Of a DNA stretch of 8,464 bases, positions 6,863 through 8,464 are shown piece by piece. Numbering within the stretch: the stretch's first letter is position 1; every line of letters begins with the position of its first letter. A program made the position numbers and the translations under genes. Below the pieces are notes generated by a model, which was given only the letters and a program-made list of their open reading frames with translations, was not told the origin of the DNA and made no database searches. This stretch comes from Chloroflexota bacterium (lineage in GTDB: Bacteria > Chloroflexota > Anaerolineae > Promineifilales > Promineifilaceae), in contig CP070688.1 in NCBI GenBank assembly GCA_020353135.1, positions 3,231,177 to 3,239,640 of the forward strand, in the 5' to 3' direction.

Positions 6863-6870
6863 GGAGAGGA
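6863..6870 (+). promoter_or_regulatory. Ribosome binding site that decides the start of the zinc dehydrogenase
   Basis: GGAGAGGA lies just ahead of the ATG at 6875. It argues for that start over the in-frame GTG at 6851, which overlaps the stop codon of the preceding gene, has no good ribosome site and would add eight residues before the usual MRAAVY beginning. Confidence 0.75.
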
Positions 6871-6874
6871 CGTT

Positions 6875-7918
6875 ATGCGAGCAGCCGTTTACCATGGACC
6901 AGAAGATATCCGAGTTGAAGAGCTGCCTCGGCCGGCTATCGGCCCTGAAGAAGTGTTGCTGAAGGTCCTCAACGCCAGCATCTGCGGCACCGATATTCGC
7001 ATTTACCATGGTCACCATCGAAAGTTTCCCCCAGGCACCGTGCGCACACCAGGCCATGAGATGGTCGGCGTGGTGGCCGAGCTCGGCCACCACGTGAAAG
7101 GTTACACCATTGGCCAGCGGCTTTTCATGGCTCCCAATATGGGCTGCGGCCATTGCCGGCAGTGCATTTCGGGCAACAACAATATCTGCGCCAATTATGA
7201 CGCCATCGGCGTGACCATTGACGGCGCCTTCGCCGAATACCTACGCGTGCCGGCCGCCGCGGTCTTGCAAGGTAACCTGGTGCCCATTTCCGAGGCTGTC
7301 GATCCGGCCGTCGCCGCGCTCATAGAGCCTTTCGCCTGTGTGCTGCGCGGCCAGGATGCCGTCAGCGTGCATGATGGCGATACAGTACTGATCATGGGCG
7401 CCGGGCCGATCGGCATTATGCACGTCAAGCTGGCCAATCTCAAGGGGGCGATCAAAGTCATCGTCAGTGAGCCCATCGCCGAGCGGCGCCAACAGGCGCT
7501 GCAACTGGGCGCAGATGTGGTCGTCGATCCCGTGGAGGAAGACCTGCTGGCTGTGGTTACGGCCGAGACTGGCGGCCGCGGCGCGGACGTCATCATCACC
7601 GCCGCCCCGGCTCACAAGGCCCAGGAAGCGGCCTTAGAAGCGACGGCCATTGGCGGCCGGATTAACTTTTTCGGCGGCTTGCCCAAGGACAATCCCTTCA
7701 TTCGCTTCGATTCCAACCTGGTTCACTACAAGGAGTTGGTCGTCACCGGTACGACGGCCTGCAGCACCCATGATTGCCTGCGCGCTGCCGAATTGGTTAA
7801 CTCGGATCGATTGGATCTGGCGCCGCTGATCAGCCGGCGACTTCCGCTGGAAGAAGCGCCGGCCGCCTTCGCCGCGGCCCAGGACCGCAAATTGCTGAAG
7901 GTCGTATTGGTGCCCTGA
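6875..7918 (+). CDS. Zinc-dependent medium-chain alcohol/polyol dehydrogenase
   Basis: This is an NAD-linked oxidation of a secondary alcohol on a sugar or polyol by a cytosolic MDR enzyme, in the group that includes sorbitol, threonine and threitol dehydrogenases. It has 347 residues, normal for the family. The catalytic zinc ligands are Cys37 (ICGTD), His61-Glu62 (PGHE) and Glu151 (LIEPFAC). The structural zinc loop has all four cysteines, Cys91, Cys94, Cys97 and Cys105 (GCGHCRQC followed by NNNIC). The Rossmann fold has GAGPIG at 175-180, and Glu199 at the end of the next strand fits NAD rather than NADP. All key residues are intact. It follows the Gfo/Idh/MocA gene by 20 bases, and its TGA overlaps the ATG of the next gene, so translation is likely coupled. 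Two unrelated dehydrogenases side by side suggest oxidation at two carbons, or an oxidation followed by a reduction as in an epimerisation. Substrate is not assignable by eye. Confidence 0.92.
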   Translation: MRAAVYHGPEDIRVEELPRPAIGPEEVLLKVLNASICGTDIRIYHGHHRKFPPGTVRTPGHEMVGVVAELGHHVKGYTIGQRLFMAPNMGCGHCRQCISGNNNICANYDAIGVTIDGAFAEYLRVPAAAVLQGNLVPISEAVDPAVAALIEPFACVLRGQDAVSVHDGDTVLIMGAGPIGIMHVKLANLKGAIKVIVSEPIAERRQQALQLGADVVVDPVEEDLLAVVTAETGGRGADVIITAAPAHKAQEAALEATAIGGRINFFGGLPKDNPFIRFDSNLVHYKELVVTGTTACSTHDCLRAAELVNSDRLDLAPLISRRLPLEEAPAAFAAAQDRKLLKVVLVP

Positions 7919-8464
7919 TGTCAAGCGCGACCCTATATACCGTCACCGGGCCAGCCCAGACCAAGGAAATCGGAATCGTCGATGCCCACTCCCATCTATG
8001 GATCGACGCTGTAAGCGGCGCTGACTCAGATGCGCCTCGCCTGGACGATGAAGAACTGCTGCTTGCCGGACTGGGAGAGTATTCTCGGGCCGGTGGCTCG
8101 GCCGTCGTCGATTGCCAGCCAGCCGGTTGCGGCCGGGACGCTAATCGTTTGTTACAGCTGTCGTCGGCCAGCGGCGTCAAGATCATCGCCTGTACCGGGT
8201 TCCACCGCCGGCGTTACTATGGCCCTGATTACCCCTTGTGGCGCATGTCGGCCGCCAAGGCGAACGAGTTCCTTATGAGCGAAGCCCAACAGGGCTTGCT
8301 CGAGACCCGCGACCGGCCATATACCGTTCGCCCGGGCCTCATCAAGATCGCGGCCGAGAAGACCCTGGCCGATTCGCCGTTGGCCCTGTTCGAAGCTGCG
8401 GCGGCCGCCTCCATTTCAACCGACCTGGCTATCGAAATGCACACTGAACGCGGCGCCGGCGTCG
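7918..8464 (+). CDS. Phosphotriesterase-family metal-dependent hydrolase, N-terminal part (3' end outside window)
   Basis: This open frame has no stop before the window ends, leaving 182 visible residues of an amidohydrolase-superfamily enzyme that usually has about 300-350. The ATG shares its A with the TGA of the zinc dehydrogenase (TGATG at 7916-7920), a classic coupling overlap. The metal-site features of the phosphotriesterase group appear in order. VDAHSHLW gives the HxH pair (His24, His26), VVDCQPAGCGRD is the second-strand block, and TGFH follows. GLIKIAAE holds the lysine expected to be carboxylated (Lys143), and IEMHTERGAG holds the next metal histidine (His175). Members of this group are phosphotriesterases, lactonases and uncharacterised hydrolases. 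As I recall, some characterised COG1735 proteins open phosphorylated pentono-lactones. Next to sugar dehydrogenases and a kinase, lactone or phospho-lactone hydrolysis is the most natural inference, but the rest of the active site is not visible. Confidence 0.88.
   Translation, partial: MSSATLYTVTGPAQTKEIGIVDAHSHLWIDAVSGADSDAPRLDDEELLLAGLGEYSRAGGSAVVDCQPAGCGRDANRLLQLSSASGVKIIACTGFHRRRYYGPDYPLWRMSAAKANEFLMSEAQQGLLETRDRPYTVRPGLIKIAAEKTLADSPLALFEAAAAASISTDLAIEMHTERGAGV

Noticed and set aside
6851..6874. GTG start for the zinc dehydrogenase overlapping the preceding stop
   Set aside because: The ATG at 6875 has a good ribosome site at 6863-6870 and gives the standard MDR N-terminus.

Overview
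The window is one + strand gene cluster for uptake and breakdown of a sugar, polyol or cyclitol. It probably comes from a member of the Chloroflexota (Anaerolineae or Caldilineae type). The grounds for that are a lipoprotein signal followed by a long Ala/Glu/Pro tether on the solute-binding protein, moderately high GC and the family mix. This placement is inferred from style, because no marker gene is present.

Layout: (1) 2-574 is the C-terminal part of a ribose-type (RbsC-like) ABC permease cut by the window edge. (2) 766-2070 is its likely partner, a lipid-anchored periplasmic-binding-protein-like sugar receptor. (3) 2127-2175 is a perfect 15-bp inverted repeat between the receptor gene and the catabolic genes. 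(4) 2198-3076 and 3173-3997 are two diverged TIM-barrel sugar isomerase/epimerase paralogues (AP_endonuc_2 / IolE / tagatose-3-epimerase type). (5) 4160-5719 is an FGGY carbohydrate kinase. (6) 5787-6854 is a Gfo/Idh/MocA NAD-dependent dehydrogenase. (7) 6875-7918 is a zinc-dependent medium-chain dehydrogenase. (8) 7918-8464 is the N-terminal part of a phosphotriesterase-family metal hydrolase running off the right edge. It overlaps the previous gene by one base and has no stop in the window.

Together these genes suggest import, oxidation at one or two positions by NAD enzymes, isomerisation or epimerisation by the TIM barrels, ATP phosphorylation by the FGGY kinase, and possibly hydrolysis of a sugar lactone or phospho-lactone by the phosphotriesterase-like enzyme. 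The toolkit resembles parts of the inositol, erythritol/threitol and 3-keto-glycoside pathways but matches none of them fully. There is no PfkB-type IolC, no IolD/IolB and no aldolase in view. The substrate therefore stays unassigned.

All genes point the same way. Gaps run from about 190 bases down to a one-base overlap, tightest at the 3' end. I saw no tRNA, rRNA, CRISPR array, insertion sequence or transcription-factor gene, and no gene-free stretch longer than 191 bases.
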